Position numbers and translations under genes: made by a program | Assembly: GCA_949752745.1 (NCBI GenBank) | Contig: OX457034.1 | Span: 2,700,646-2,764,645, forward strand | DNA: 64,000 nucleotides | Source: Protula sp. h YS-2021 | Taxonomy: Eukaryota > Annelida > Polychaeta > Sabellida > Serpulidae | Reading direction: 5' to 3' | Notes under the pieces: model-generated | The model's database searches: none | The model's input: only the letters and a program-made list of their open reading frames with translations | What the model was told of the DNA's origin: nothing | Shown: in pieces, positions 12,301 to 22,515 of the stretch | How positions within the stretch are numbered: the first letter of the stretch is position 1 | Layout: the number at the start of each line of letters is the position of its first letter

Positions 12301-15300
12301 GATATGGTTCAAGAAGTCTACGATGAATATGATACCAAATTTCAAGAAAAGGTTTCAGAATATGAAGAACAAGGGCTTGAAGATGCGCGTGAAATAGCAA
12401 GTGATGACTTTCGACCCATTTATAAGCGTCGACTTAAACAACTGTTTATGAGACTATTCAAATATACCCAACGTCTACAACAAAACGAACATTATGAAAC
12501 CATTTTAGAAGACTTTAATTACTTTGTTGATGAAAAACATTACGAGTATTCAAAGGCACTAAAGGCGGCTATAAGAAGAAACGATGCATTCTTTGAAGAG
12601 CTTCTAGATGAGGAGGAGGAAGATGAAAGCAGTGACGAAGAAAGTGATATGGATGCCAGTGAACAGAGTGAAGCAGATGAAGAAAAATAGACTTATTTGA
12701 CTAAACATTATAATAAAGACTTTGTAAATCAATAAATGTTATAATATTGTTATAGATTTAAGCTGTATGTATTTAAGTGTATTTAAGTGTATTTAAGTGT
12801 AGTTAAGTGTATTTAAGTGTATTTAAGTGTATTTAAATGTATTAATAAACCTATTCAACATATGTCTTGTTTTTTCTTTGCTTGAACTACAACTTGTTGA
12901 ACAACTTGTTAAACATGTTCAACATGTTCAACATGTTCAACAACATGTTTAACAAGTTGAACATGTTGAACATGTTCAACATGTTCAACATGTTCAACAT
13001 GTTCAACAACATGTTGAACATGTTCAACTTGTTTAACATGTTGTTGAACATGTTGAACATGTTCAACTTGTTGAACATGTTGTTGAACATGTTGAACATG
13101 TTGAACATGTTGAACATGTTGAACAACAGCTTGTTGAACAATTGTTGTACAATTGCTAAACAACTTGTTGAACAATAGTTTGACGTAAAAAAAATAATTC
13201 AAACACATGTTTGAATGGTGGGGGGCGCGCGCCATTCCAATAACCCACCTATGCACAAACTACTGTAAAACTAAGACATCAAACTGAATTCAATGGTGAA
13301 ATTTTCATTCAAATCCGTCAACTATAGCGGAAGTTATCCCACTTTACCCACTTTTTAAAAAGTTAAAATGGCGAATGTCAAATTATGCATACAGCCAGCT
13401 GCGCAAATAGCCCATGACTACATTATAACAAAAACTAGATATAAAACTGAACCAAACAGTGAAAGTTTCATGCAAATCGACCAACTATAGCGAAAGTTAT
13501 CTCATTTTTTCACTTTTTACAAAGTTAAAATGGCGGCATGTCACATTATGCATACATCCATCGGTGTAAATAGCCTTTTATTACTTAATGTTAAAACGTT
13601 ACATAAAACTGAATCAAACAGTGAAATTTTCATGTAAATCGACCAAATATAACGGAAGTTATCTCAATTTTTCACTTTTTACAAAATTAAAATGGCGGCA
13701 TGTTACAAAAATGATATAGCCAGCTGCGCAAATAGCCTATAACCACTTTATAACAAAACTAGATATAAAACTGAATCAAATAGTGAAATTTTCATGTAGA
13801 TCAACCAAGTATAACGGAAGTTATGCCAATTTTCCACTTTTTACAAGGTTAAAATGGCGGCATGTTACAAAAATGCATACAGCCACCGGTGTAAATAGCC
13901 TGTGACCACTTTATAACAAAACTAGATATAAAACTGAATCAAACAGTGAAATTTTCATTCAAATCGGTCAACTATAACGAAAGTTATCCCACTTTTTCAC
14001 TTTTTACACAGTTAAAATGGCGGCATGTTACAAATATAAGTTCCACACTTCAACGGAAGTCCGTTATTTCAAATTACGAAAACAAAATGACGTTTCGTTT
14101 ACGCACACTCTGCTGTGACGTTTACCCTTCATCATGACGTCATCCCAACACGTGCGCGCGCTCCATCCAAAAAACTGAAGCAGATAGAAACAAACAGACA
14201 CTATGACGTCACTTCCGGTTCAGACATGATGACGTCACTTCCAGACATGACGTCACTTCCGGTCTAGACAACACTTCCGGTCCAGACAACACTTCCGGTC
14301 CAGACATGATGACGTCACTTCCAGACAGTATGACGTCACAAAGTGCGGTGGAAACGCATTATATCCGCTCCAGACACCACTTCCGGTCCAGACATGATGA
14401 CGTCACTTCCAGACAGTATGACGTCACAAAGTGCGGTGGAAACGGCATTATATACCTACTCTTAGCAAACATTTATACAAATGAATTCGAATTAACGAAT
14501 ATACTGTTTATCTGAAGAAAACAATTGGCTTTTTTCAGGTCTATTGCTGTGATAAAGTAGTAGACAAAAACTTGCATAGATACAAACAGTTAAACATCGC
14601 AGACAGTTTCAAAATATATACCTGCTTCATTTTGTGGGGCAACTAATTCCCTCCCTATCCAGTCACCAGGTAAATGAAAACTTGAGAATCCACTCACCTG
14701 ACTACGAGGTCGTAGTCGTGCCTTTGAAATATATGCCACTTGGCTGCCGCCCTTTTCTTCTTGCCATCAAGGGTATCTCTTTCAACTTTTTGAGGCAACT
14801 CTTGTGCAAAGACACAAAGGTTGGCAGCATCAGCAAGGTCTGAGTAGAGGTTTGTGGGGTCCTCTTCGGTCAGCGATCCATGCCCGCAGAATAACTTTGG
14901 GCCGACGTCCGGATAGTACGTGGCCCAGTGGCATGCAGATACCTGGAACGTTGAAATATGTTAATGTCAGTGACAAAATGATGAGGACCCAACTTTTTTT
15001 CTTCTGAACACTGCCATGTTAACATTACAACCATGTCTACATGAAAATATAATATTTACTTTCACTCTTTTCTCCTTCATAATGCTTTTATTACGTACGT
15101 ACCATATTCATTGGGCCTTCTGGAGCCAAGAATCGCTTGAATGGCAGGATTTTTGTGAACTCTTCCACAACGCTTGGAAGAGAAAGTTGGAGACATGGGT
15201 CTGTTTCTGGATAGTCGCATATCTTGACCTTTTCGGCTCCAACTTCATCTAATCCTCTGTAACACAACACATGTCTTTTATGTATAACAAAATAATTTAT

Positions 15301-18300
15301 TGCGTTTCGTGTCGATATAATTGACAACAATTTCTTTGCTATTGCTACTATACGTATTACCGCCATATCAAAACTTATTAACTGCTATACGCAATTATAA
15401 TATTTACCTAAAGAAGTCCGATAACAGCATACGCTTCGACTTCTTATTCCCCATAACTCTGACAGTGGCTTCAACGTCGCCGCATTTCTCTGCAACTGAC
15501 TCAGGTCGCCAAAAGTCATCGTTTACCTCCTTGTGGCATTCGACGATGAAAGGATATCCTTTAACAACATAAACAAGTAAGTATTTGTGAAACACAAGCA
15601 GGCCCCAACCGCCCCCCAAATTCATAGGGGTATAAAGCGATGACGGACAGACGGACGGACACCTCCAAACCTACAGGACTCAGTCCGAAGGGTTGGGGCC
15701 TAATAATAGTTTTTCTTCATTATCTGATCCACCACTCATATACAAATGAAACCATGCTAAATATTATACAAATTCCGTTTCTAATTTCAATAACCAGATC
15801 ATTGCATACTACACAAATGTAAAAAATGCAAACAGGAAACGTCGTATAAAAAGACTACAATTTTACAATATGCATATATACATTTAACGATAACACCATT
15901 ACTTGTATTTATGTAACATAGATGAAACTCTTATAAATCATATACAGTCAATGCAGAGTTCGTGTAATCACCTTCTGCAGATAGATATTCAAACAACGGA
16001 GCGCTGTTGGCAGAATTGGTGATGGTGACTAGTGTTTCACCACTGACGCCAATCTCACAGCCGGGATACCGAGCACGCATTTCCTCAAGCAGCATTGGCT
16101 TCAACTTGCCCGAGCCACTTATCTGCTCTCCACAACACCCCACTTTTGTGCAATATCTATCGCATTGTCAACGAAGTCTTCACAAGCTGTAAATAATTGC
16201 ATTTGTGAAATCATTATCCCATTGTACATAATTTGCTGGAAACGGGATGCTTACTAAAAACATTGAAACACCGTTTACTCGAAATCGCCAGGTATTTCCA
16301 ATTTTACCGAGTAAATCGTATTTTCGAGTTAGCCGTGTTTTTTTAGTTTCTGATGGGAGCAAATTCCCAGATTATAAAATGCTGAAAGTTTTACGGTGTG
16401 ATATTCCGATGTACCGGTTATACCGCGCTGCCCTGAAAGATTCTGGTACAAAATGTTTTCATACGTTCCTTACCTTTTAGTGAGCTGTGTACCACTGCAG
16501 GTTCAACGACATGTTCGGTACGATGACCGGTCGCAGACTTGCAGGTGTCCTCAAAGCTACAACTTATGCACAGGCTTCTTCCACATTGTGTACACAGTTG
16601 GTGTGCATTGAAGATCCCCAGGTCGCACTTGTCGCACACATCTGTCCTTCCTGGCGTTTCCAGTCTGACAATGACGCCATCACCATTTGCTTTCATGCGC
16701 TTAAGGAAGAAGCGATCCCTGAAGTTAAGAAACGGAAAAGATGCCTTAATATAAGGGCTTTATATTAACGACTGCCCCACTTGTCAGGGCAGGTGAAAGG
16801 CCTGGTGGGGCAGGCAGACTCGCCCGGTTAGCTGCTCCACCTGGCAGATAGATCCGTTGGGGGGAAGGGGAGCGTTGCGTGACATAATACCTTAACAACA
16901 TACTTGTCAAGAACGCGACTGTAGTAATTGATTAGTGTCCGCTAGCTGCACCTGACCTACATACTAGCCACTCGCACGTTGCCAGTTTCTATGTTGATGA
17001 TGGACTGTGCCTAGACATGCACCAGATATAGCGTCGCGTCACTTGTGATACGATAATTGCAGCATAATATGAAAAATTATCAAAGTTAAGAACTTAAAAA
17101 TGTCTTTACACAAATAAGGATTTAAAGTTATTTCAAAGACTGAAAAGGAGAAAACATATTCCGCACAAGGTGCTGAAGAAGAAACATCGGATACCAAAGC
17201 TAGCAAATACGTTAAACACGATGTCAAGCGGTCACGACACTTTCACGATGGAAAGTTGATTTTCCTGGACTGTTTGAGAAAGATGGTAAAATTTTATCGT
17301 GATACATGTATCAATCATGGACCTGGAGCCACAGTAAAATCTAGCTTTGTTCTTGGAACTGAATCTTTTAGACATTCAAATATTAAGCGTCACTTTGTCT
17401 CAAACGAACACAGGTTGTCCCGCTGTTTTTTGACCCACTTGAGTGGCCTGATGATAGAGAAAACCTGACCCAACACGGCACAGCAAATTAAGAATTGCTC
17501 TCAATTTGACAAATCATTTTGAACCACTGCTTAGAAAGTTTGACAAAGAGGATCTTTTTCATGGGTAAACTACGTTCAAAGTGTTAGGCAGTCGGGCTAA
17601 GTAAGTCCCGGAATTTAAATGCGCCGGCTTTCATGCTACCACTTTTCAACAACACGCGAACGAATTGCAGAACATTAAATAAAATTAGAATGTATCAACC
17701 CATATCAACCGCGATATGTGAGCGAGATTTCTCTGCAGTGAAACTTGTTAAAAGCGACTGATGCGACAGCTTAGAAACTGAACTGCTGTTGGATTTATTT
17801 CTGATATCAAATGAAGGACCGCCGTTTGAAGGTTATCAAGCACACACAACACTACAGCGCTGTTCATCTGAGGCCAGCGCAAGAAAAAAAAACAAAACCT
17901 TTACCAACTGCCGCCTGGCCGAAGAATATTCTTAAGATGTAAGACTTTTTTAGGGCATCTGCGTTTTGACATTTACTCAGGAACTGCTATATTTAATACA
18001 CAACGTCTATACATTGATGCATGCTATATAAGTGGAATGTTTAAGAGTGTCGCGGATGGGGGAGTGGGGGAAGGGGCGGGGAGAAGGGTGACCAACAGAA
18101 GAGACAAAAGGTGGGGCAGGTAAGAGTACTGTTGGGGCAGGTAGATTTAAAATCTACTTGCTCCATCGGGAAGGTGCCGAAAAAAGTTAACGTAAAGCCC
18201 TGAATATGCTCATTTAAATCTCTTATATATCAATCCATGTACTTCATTATCATACCGCTTTTAAAGTAATTCTAAAACAAATGAAAGTACAATACCAAAC

Positions 18301-19153
18301 ATCTCTATATGCTTCGAAAATAAAATATTACAGGACAAGCCACATTAATCTGGGCAAAGATATACTGTTCCATACCTGTTCACAAGATTCGATACTGGCA
18401 CAAGCAAATGGGAAAGTACATCTGAAGCTTCTCCTGAGGACATGACAACATCTGTTGAAGCTTTCTCAGAACCTGTATGCTGCAGAGTCTGGTTTTTTAT
18501 TCTGGTAAAACCTCCGGCCACGTATATGCCAGGTCCGACTGAAGCTATTGGCACAAAATATATCCAATAAACGTTCGATTATTTTTAACATATAAAATGA
18601 AGTGAGTGACAACCTTTTAATTAGTACAAGTACTATTGCTCCTTCATTTGTGCGGGCAACAACGTCATATCTGTGACATGTAGGGACCTCAATCAACATC
18701 AACAACAGCAAATACATGTGCTCTGTAGTTTTAACCTAGCTAGCTAGTGGAATATTATGAAAAACAAGTTGCTGATAGTAAACCGTGAACGTAAGTTTGC
18801 ATGCAGCAACTGAAGTTGGCTTTTGGCCTATCTAGATCAAATTCACTTCTTTTCTTCCTCTCATGTATTCACTCCACCTCGTGGATTTTAAATTGACCAT
18901 CCTTGAAAGTATGAAAGTACGAATTGGTTTATTCAAAACTACTTCAGAACAAGTAGTAGCACTAATCAGCCATCAGCCTCTACGGCATCTAAATCGGGCC
19001 AGGGGATCATTATTTCCATGAATAAAAACCGCCGAAATGCATTTCTTTTTACCTTCTAAAGTTGATAAAGGAGCATTCTGCATCCGAATGTGGATCCATG
19101 CAATTGGCACATGGCTTCAACCCTTTTAAATCACGGCAAATCTGGCTTTGTAC
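9160..19153 (-). CDS. KDM3/JMJD1-like JmjC-domain gene, C-terminal half (nine exons)
   Basis: Family members are nuclear Fe(II)/2-oxoglutarate lysine demethylases acting on H3K9 methylation. Exons read from motif, splice signals and phase: 19053-19153, 18376-18544, 16474-16718, 15972-16186, 15408-15558, 15103-15256, 14698-14942, 9843-10011, 9160-9390, about 560 codons. In order they hold CxxC motifs (LKPCANC), a GFTR segment, the family's C6 finger, a GYPFIV segment with FWRPES, and the JmjC core. The iron-ligand site HxD reads YSD; the last ligand is kept in LPHQ. Phases agree at all junctions from 18376 down. The 19053/18544 junction is off by one nucleotide, and a frame break lies in exon 15972-16186. 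N-terminal exons are not placed; a 30-nt exon near 19380-19409 is possible. It may be a pseudoenzyme or a pseudogene. Confidence 0.8.
10120..10410 (+). promoter_or_regulatory. Cluster of eight TGACGTCA palindromes at the Foldback terminus
   Basis: Perfect TGACGTCA octamers start near 10,120, 10,141, 10,208, 10,229, 10,291, 10,309, 10,335 and 10,403. They alternate with GTCTGGACCGGAAGTG. The octamer is the consensus CREB/ATF site, and CCGGAAGTG resembles an ETS site. The set is mirrored at 14,130-14,430. Function in transcription or as transposase-binding sites is inferred. Confidence 0.5.
10517..11310 (+). repeat. Five tandem monomers of about 162 bp within the left arm
   Basis: CATGCCGCCATTTTAAC recurs at about 10,519, 10,682, 10,844 and 11,005, and in altered form at 11,168. 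Each copy is followed by GTAAAAAGTG, a CGTTATA phrase, and ATGAAAATTTCACTGTTTG. The right arm holds the same five inverted, near 13,372-14,030. Confidence 0.85.
11890..11900 (+). promoter_or_regulatory. TATA box of the transposon-borne zinc-finger gene
   Basis: TATATAAG at 11,892-11,899 lies about 55 bp before the ATG at 11,953, a sensible spacing for a short 5' UTR. It directly follows the GTTCAACA array. Confidence 0.6.
11953..12690 (+). CDS. Transposon-borne zinc-finger protein with acidic tail, 245 aa
   Basis: This intact single-exon frame starts at ATG 11,953 and ends at TAG 12,690. A classical C2H2 finger spans residues 2-25 (YKCNICLKSYNWPQSLKRHL), and a second Cys/His finger, CTEC...HMEHC, lies near residues 67-90. 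A Ser/Glu/Asp run (SESESETDSESD) follows, then a helical central part and a strongly acidic C-terminus. It is probably a nuclear DNA-binding protein. It is the only gene between the Foldback arms, with its own TATA box and polyadenylation signals. It shows no transposase motif such as a DDE triad. It may bind the arms or be a captured host gene; I do not recognise its family. Confidence 0.8.
   Translation: MYKCNICLKSYNWPQSLKRHLKNAHTSEEEELEIDMENPVKPPIAETLDESSMESQSVNMTEKNAHACTECGALYNSQEALFKHMEHCVEGNDDSSSESESETDSESDSETDSVWYDMVQEVYDEYDTKFQEKVSEYEEQGLEDAREIASDDFRPIYKRRLKQLFMRLFKYTQRLQQNEHYETILEDFNYFVDEKHYEYSKALKAAIRRNDAFFEELLDEEEEDESSDEESDMDASEQSEADEEK
12712..12736 (+). terminator. Two AATAAA polyadenylation signals
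   Basis: AATAAA occurs at 12,712-12,717 and 12,731-12,736, just 22 and 41 nt past the stop of the zinc-finger gene. That position is suitable for 3'-end formation. Confidence 0.65.
12763..12842 (+). repeat. 10-bp tandem repeat GTATTTAAGT, about eight units
   Basis: The unit repeats with one G-for-T change in the middle and drifts to TTTAAATG at its end. It lies between the polyadenylation signals and the GTTCAACAT array, inside the Foldback loop. Confidence 0.9.
13086..14460 (-). repeat. Right inverted arm of the Foldback-like element
   Basis: This is the reverse complement of the left arm. Small differences are visible, for example GGTTCAGACATG at 14,217-14,228 against GGTCCAGACATG copies elsewhere. 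The near identity suggests a recent insertion or ongoing gene conversion between arms. Confidence 0.92.
14698..14942 (-). CDS. KDM3-like exon carrying the altered iron-binding site
   Basis: The exon is bounded by TTCCAG before 14942 and GTGAGT after 14698. It reads YYPDVGPKLF, then TNLYSDLADAAN, then AKWHIFQRHDYD. In KDM3 enzymes the matching site is NLHLD, with His and Asp binding iron. Here the His codon is replaced by TAC (Tyr), while the Asp and the flanking residues stay recognisable. The His-to-Tyr change needs one C-to-T step. Confidence 0.8.
15580..15705. repeat. Dispersed repeat with GACG array and GGGGCC hairpin, copy 1
   Basis: The phrase AAATTCATAGGGGTATAAAG is followed by GATGACGGACAGACGGACGG and then a hairpin ending GGTTGGGGCCTA. 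The same block recurs at 19,730-19,856, 52,830-52,972 and 60,753-60,892. This copy lies in an intron of the KDM3-like gene. Confidence 0.8.
16474..16718 (-). CDS. KDM3-like exon encoding the C6-type zinc finger
   Basis: It lies between CTTCAG and GTAAGG and reads VCDKCDLGIFNAHQLC followed by CGRSLCISC. The cysteine spacing and the IFN-x-H core match the zinc finger that precedes the JmjC domain in KDM3/JMJD1 proteins, which read CDVC...IFN.HWVC. All six cysteines are present. The acceptor lies only about 35 bp from the end of the hAT remnant at 16,753-18,203. Confidence 0.85.
16753..18203 (+). mobile_element. Degenerate hAT element in a KDM3-like intron
   Basis: The imperfect inverted ends are AAGGGCTTTATATTAACG on the left and CGTTAACG-like GTTAACGTAAAGCCCTG on the right. 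The interior carries two recognisable pieces of a hAT transposase. No clean 8-bp target duplication was found, so the exact ends are approximate. It lies between exons 18,376-18,544 and 16,474-16,718. Confidence 0.65.
17150..17830 (+). pseudogene. hAT transposase remnant with zinc-finger and dimerisation pieces
   Basis: Near 17,256-17,440 the translation shows a finger-like block (CINHGPGATVKSSFVLGTES, then RHSNIKRHFVSNEH), as in TTF/KIAA1586-type hAT proteins, but one expected cysteine is a tyrosine. Near 17,710-17,800 it shows ICERDFSAVKLVKSD, interrupted by a stop, then LLLDLFLISNEGPP, which fits the hAT C-terminal dimerisation region. The catalytic middle is missing. The gene is dead. Confidence 0.6.
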
Positions 19154-20617
19154 CTAAGAGCATAAAACGATATGGAGTAGAAACTGTCACACTTTCAGTC
19201 GATGACAAAGCTCGGGTTAGCAACACAGGATTTTTCCAGGCGTTTCGGGCAAAAAAACGAAATATATTGATGTTTAAATGTTTATCTACAAGGACGAGAC
19301 AGTAACTGGGACACAATTATGGGTTTTTAATGATTTTAGGGAAATATCCCTCAACTTACACGTGAACAAATACGTACCATCGACAGAAGAGGTCTAACCA
19401 AACATTGCTAATACAAAACACAGTAACTTTCCAGTATACGGACATTAAAATACACAAAAGTATAAATTGTGTTTCTAAGGTAAACAACAGACAAATTTGG
19501 GACATAAAATGTCGGCCTGAACATGAACCAATCACAAACAGCGTTACAACCGATGTCCCAGGACCAAGATGGCGACGTCAACAAATAAACAGCTGATCAA
19601 TCTGGCTGGTTTTATTAACTTTTCTCTTGAACAACAAATGATACTTTCAATTTTATGTTACAATATTATGAGATACACTTTCCCCAAGTATATGAATCTA
19701 AGGAAAATCAATAGTAAAACAAGCAAGTATTTGTGAAACACACGCAGGCCCCAACCGCCCCCTTCCCAAATTCATAGGGGTATAAAGCGATGACGGACAG
19801 ACGGACGGACACCCCAAACCTATAGGCCCCAATCCGAAGGGTTGTGGCCTAATGAGTAAAGCAGGTTTCAGCCTATCTGCGTCAAATGTCTTATTCCAGC
19901 CTCCGTCCCATTCTACGGTTTGGGCCTTGTACCGTTTCAGCACAAGTTTTTTTATGGATTTCAGATTTCTCTGGAGATACATAGATTATTCAGGGTTTGC
20001 ACTGGGTTCTCAGGAAAGTGAGTCAAAAAAGGAAAGTGTGACTCAGTTGGTTCCAGAAAAACTCCGCGGGTTCCGAAAAAGTTAGTCCTTTCGTTAAAAA
20101 CAGGACAAAGAACAATAAGGGACAAAGTGGACAACGCGAACCCTGGTATTACATGAAATCATAAACATTTTTGCATTTATCTGGTATGTAGCAAACTCTT
20201 GGTCCCGACACAGCGGGGCATTACATTACAAAACGATACTCTGAGATATATAATTATCTCGTAACTTGCTCGATACATATGTATGAGAAATTAATGTTAG
20301 CAGCTCTGTACCTCCATGCTTATACAAGCAGACTCTTCAAGGTCGTTGTAGTGCACATCCATTAACAAAAAAAAAGTGCAACATGTTTCTAGCAATACGT
20401 TACTACTAGAATCTGTGGAATATGAAGAGAATTATATTCCATCACATTTCTGCTAAGACACAAAAATTATGGAAAAGAGGTTGCAAATAAGTATTCATAT
20501 ATACAAATTTATCCAACATCATACACATATTCATACGCTCGAACTCTTTTTATTCTAAGCAGCCAGAAATATGTACTTCCGCAGCTTCTTCCGCAAGATA
20601 TGAGTTTCGACTGTTTG
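19154..20617. other. Upstream of the placed KDM3-like exons; repeat copy inside
   Basis: A possible 30-nt in-phase exon lies near 19,380-19,409 on the minus strand (acceptor TATTAG, donor GTACGT), at low confidence. Positions 19,730-19,856 are a copy of the GACG/GGGGCC-hairpin repeat. No other gene was seen. Confidence 0.4.
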
Positions 20618-20698
20618 CGACGCCGCCGCAGGCCATTCAAAGAGTAAGACACAAGCATACCTAAAATCTCCGAGAATTTTCTTAATTTTATACATTAT

Positions 20699-20792
<94 letters not shown>

Positions 20793-21772
20793 TATGGTCT
20801 CCGTATGAAAAATTAGCATTTAACTTAGCTAATATTTAGATGGCTGCTACATGGAGCATAAGCCATGATATGCAAAAGAACGATCGAACACATTTTTACA
20901 ATGCATACAAGCCTGGTGTCTATAGATAAAACCTAGTAACCAACATTTTACTGTTTTGAGTAGATTAATATCATTGCATAAGGTAAGGTTATAAATGAGT
21001 TGCAGCTACTAGGTTTTACAATTATAAAACGACGGTATATGAAGGCTTATTTGCAATGTGGTATAGTAAATTATTTTGTACATTAGCTAGTAACGACTTT
21101 GAAAATATAAACATAATTTTGACAATATTGCAGTTACTAGCTTTACCTTTACTAGTTTTACCTTTGGACACCAGAAGCTTGGTCAAGCAAAATAGTACAC
21201 TGATACTTATATATGTTATCTGTCAAATCAGTTAGTTTATAAAATCACTGAAAATTTCAATGACTTTGTAAAGTCAATGGTTTACTCAGTGACTTTGTAA
21301 AGTCCCTGGAATTTTCAGTAACTTTATAAAGTCACTGGTTTTTGGCCTCCAAAATTTGACAGATTCACTGAATCGTGTTTAAATGCAACATAGTAATAAA
21401 AAACAAACAAACAAACAAACAAATTTGCCAAAAATAGATTTTTTGAAGGAACAAAAAAAAACATTATCTGTACATGTACATCTATACATGTAGCGCAATA
21501 TGTATGTATGTTTTGAGAAAAATCTACTCATTAATTTCATAAGAACTCACTGCGGATAGACGGACGGACGGACACACCAAATGCTATATATGTCTCCCTT
21601 AGGGAGAGACATATAATTATGGAATAACAAAGTGCTAAAAATGAAATTCTCGGATTTTAGGTACACTTGTGTATTGCATATTGAATGTTGACCTGCGACG
21701 CCGCCGCAGTTCATTCAAAGAGTGAAATACAAGCATACCTAAAATCCCCGAGATTTTTCTTTATTTTTTATA
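20618..21772. repeat. Direct repeat pair around a (TA)n tract
   Basis: GCGACGCCGCCGCAG followed by CATTCAAAGAGT and ACAAGCATACCTAAAAT occurs at 20,618-20,695 and 21,694-21,772. A short inverted relative (CTCGGATTTTAGGTACACTT) lies just before the second copy. A (TA)n tract fills 20,707-20,791. A GACGGACGGACGG array with a TCTCCCTTAGGGAGAGA hairpin lies at 21,555-21,612. No gene was seen. Confidence 0.65.
21240..21335. repeat. Short palindromic repeat GACTTTGTAAAGTC
   Basis: The 14-bp palindrome occurs twice exactly and once as a near match (AACTTTATAAAGTC), spaced about 30 bp apart and interleaved with CACTGAAAATTTCA-like inverted phrases. The purpose is unknown. Confidence 0.6.
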
Positions 21773-22468
21773 CATTTATTTTAAACTGCAGTACCATATT
21801 ATTGCATTTCATTTAAGAAAAAATATTGTGCAGCTATATCAACTTGGTCTCCGTATGTGGGTTTTTAAATACAATGATCTCCCTATGAAAAATTATGACA
21901 TTAAAACTATGATAATGAAAGTAGCCTAAAGAGTTATGTTGACTAAAATCATGTAAATAGCAATGGGTCTTTTGATTCATAGTTTAGTTTGAATGCCAAA
22001 ACAAAAATAAAACAACCAGGTATCTGTCATTTTTTTATTTGTAAAATACCTTAAAATCAAAAATGCAAAATTCTTCTGTCTGGAACTAAAGTCTTTTCTG
22101 CCACTTAAAACCTGATGTTGTGGGCAACTCCACGCAAAAAGTCAACAATCCGTCGGTTTTCGAAGTCGCGGACTATTTGACGAATGCACTGCGCAGAGTC
22201 GGCGTCTGGCGAAGTAGTGGCTCGGGCAAGTGGCCACCCATAATACGACCAAGTGCACCGCGAGCATTACTGCAGATCCAACCAATGTGCACGTAAAAAC
22301 CAACGACTCCGGAATTTCCAGCTTTATTTCGTTTTTGTTGGCCCTGATTTGGCTAACTCAAAGTTCATTGGTCTGGATAAGGCATATTAATTGCAATTGC
22401 GACAATGTTGAAAGGACAATTACACTACCTCCAATAAGAAGATAAAAGGGCAATAATTTGTTTAAAAA

Positions 22469-22515
<47 letters not shown>

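Larger units (their letters stand above)
11790..13140. repeat. GAACATGTTCAAC palindrome arrays flanking the zinc-finger gene
   Basis: Runs of AACATGTT joined by GAAC or CAAC occur at about 11,400-11,475, 11,790-11,890 and 12,893-13,140. The unit is self-complementary, so every run can fold on itself or pair with the others. The Met-Phe-Asn repeat frames on both strands here are artefacts of the arrays. Confidence 0.85.
10086..14460. mobile_element. Foldback-like DNA transposon, 4,375 bp, carrying a zinc-finger gene
   Basis: The ends AGTAGGTATATAATGCC and their reverse complement bound the element, and a perfect 6-bp target duplication, CTTAGC, flanks it at 10,080-10,085 and 14,461-14,466. 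The arms are inverted repeats of about 1.37 kb that align with no net length difference, since paired positions sum to 24,546. They are built of tandem monomers, as in Drosophila FB and sea-urchin TU elements. The loop holds one gene (11,953-12,690) and no transposase, so movement would need help in trans. It sits in the intron between KDM3-like exons 14,698-14,942 and 9,843-10,011. Confidence 0.9.

Noticed and set aside
12867..13256. Met-Phe-Asn and His-Val repeat open frames on both strands
   Set aside because: They come from the palindromic GTTCAACAT arrays; the same sequence is open in several frames because it lacks stops.
10517..14030. Regular monomers considered as a CRISPR array or satellite
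   Set aside because: The repeats are contiguous with no unique spacers, occur as inverted arms of a transposon, and the genome is eukaryotic.
16244..16420. Possible extra pogo-like end in a KDM3-like intron (GTTTACTCGAAATCG)
   Set aside because: Only one end-like phrase is visible and no matching inverted end was found.
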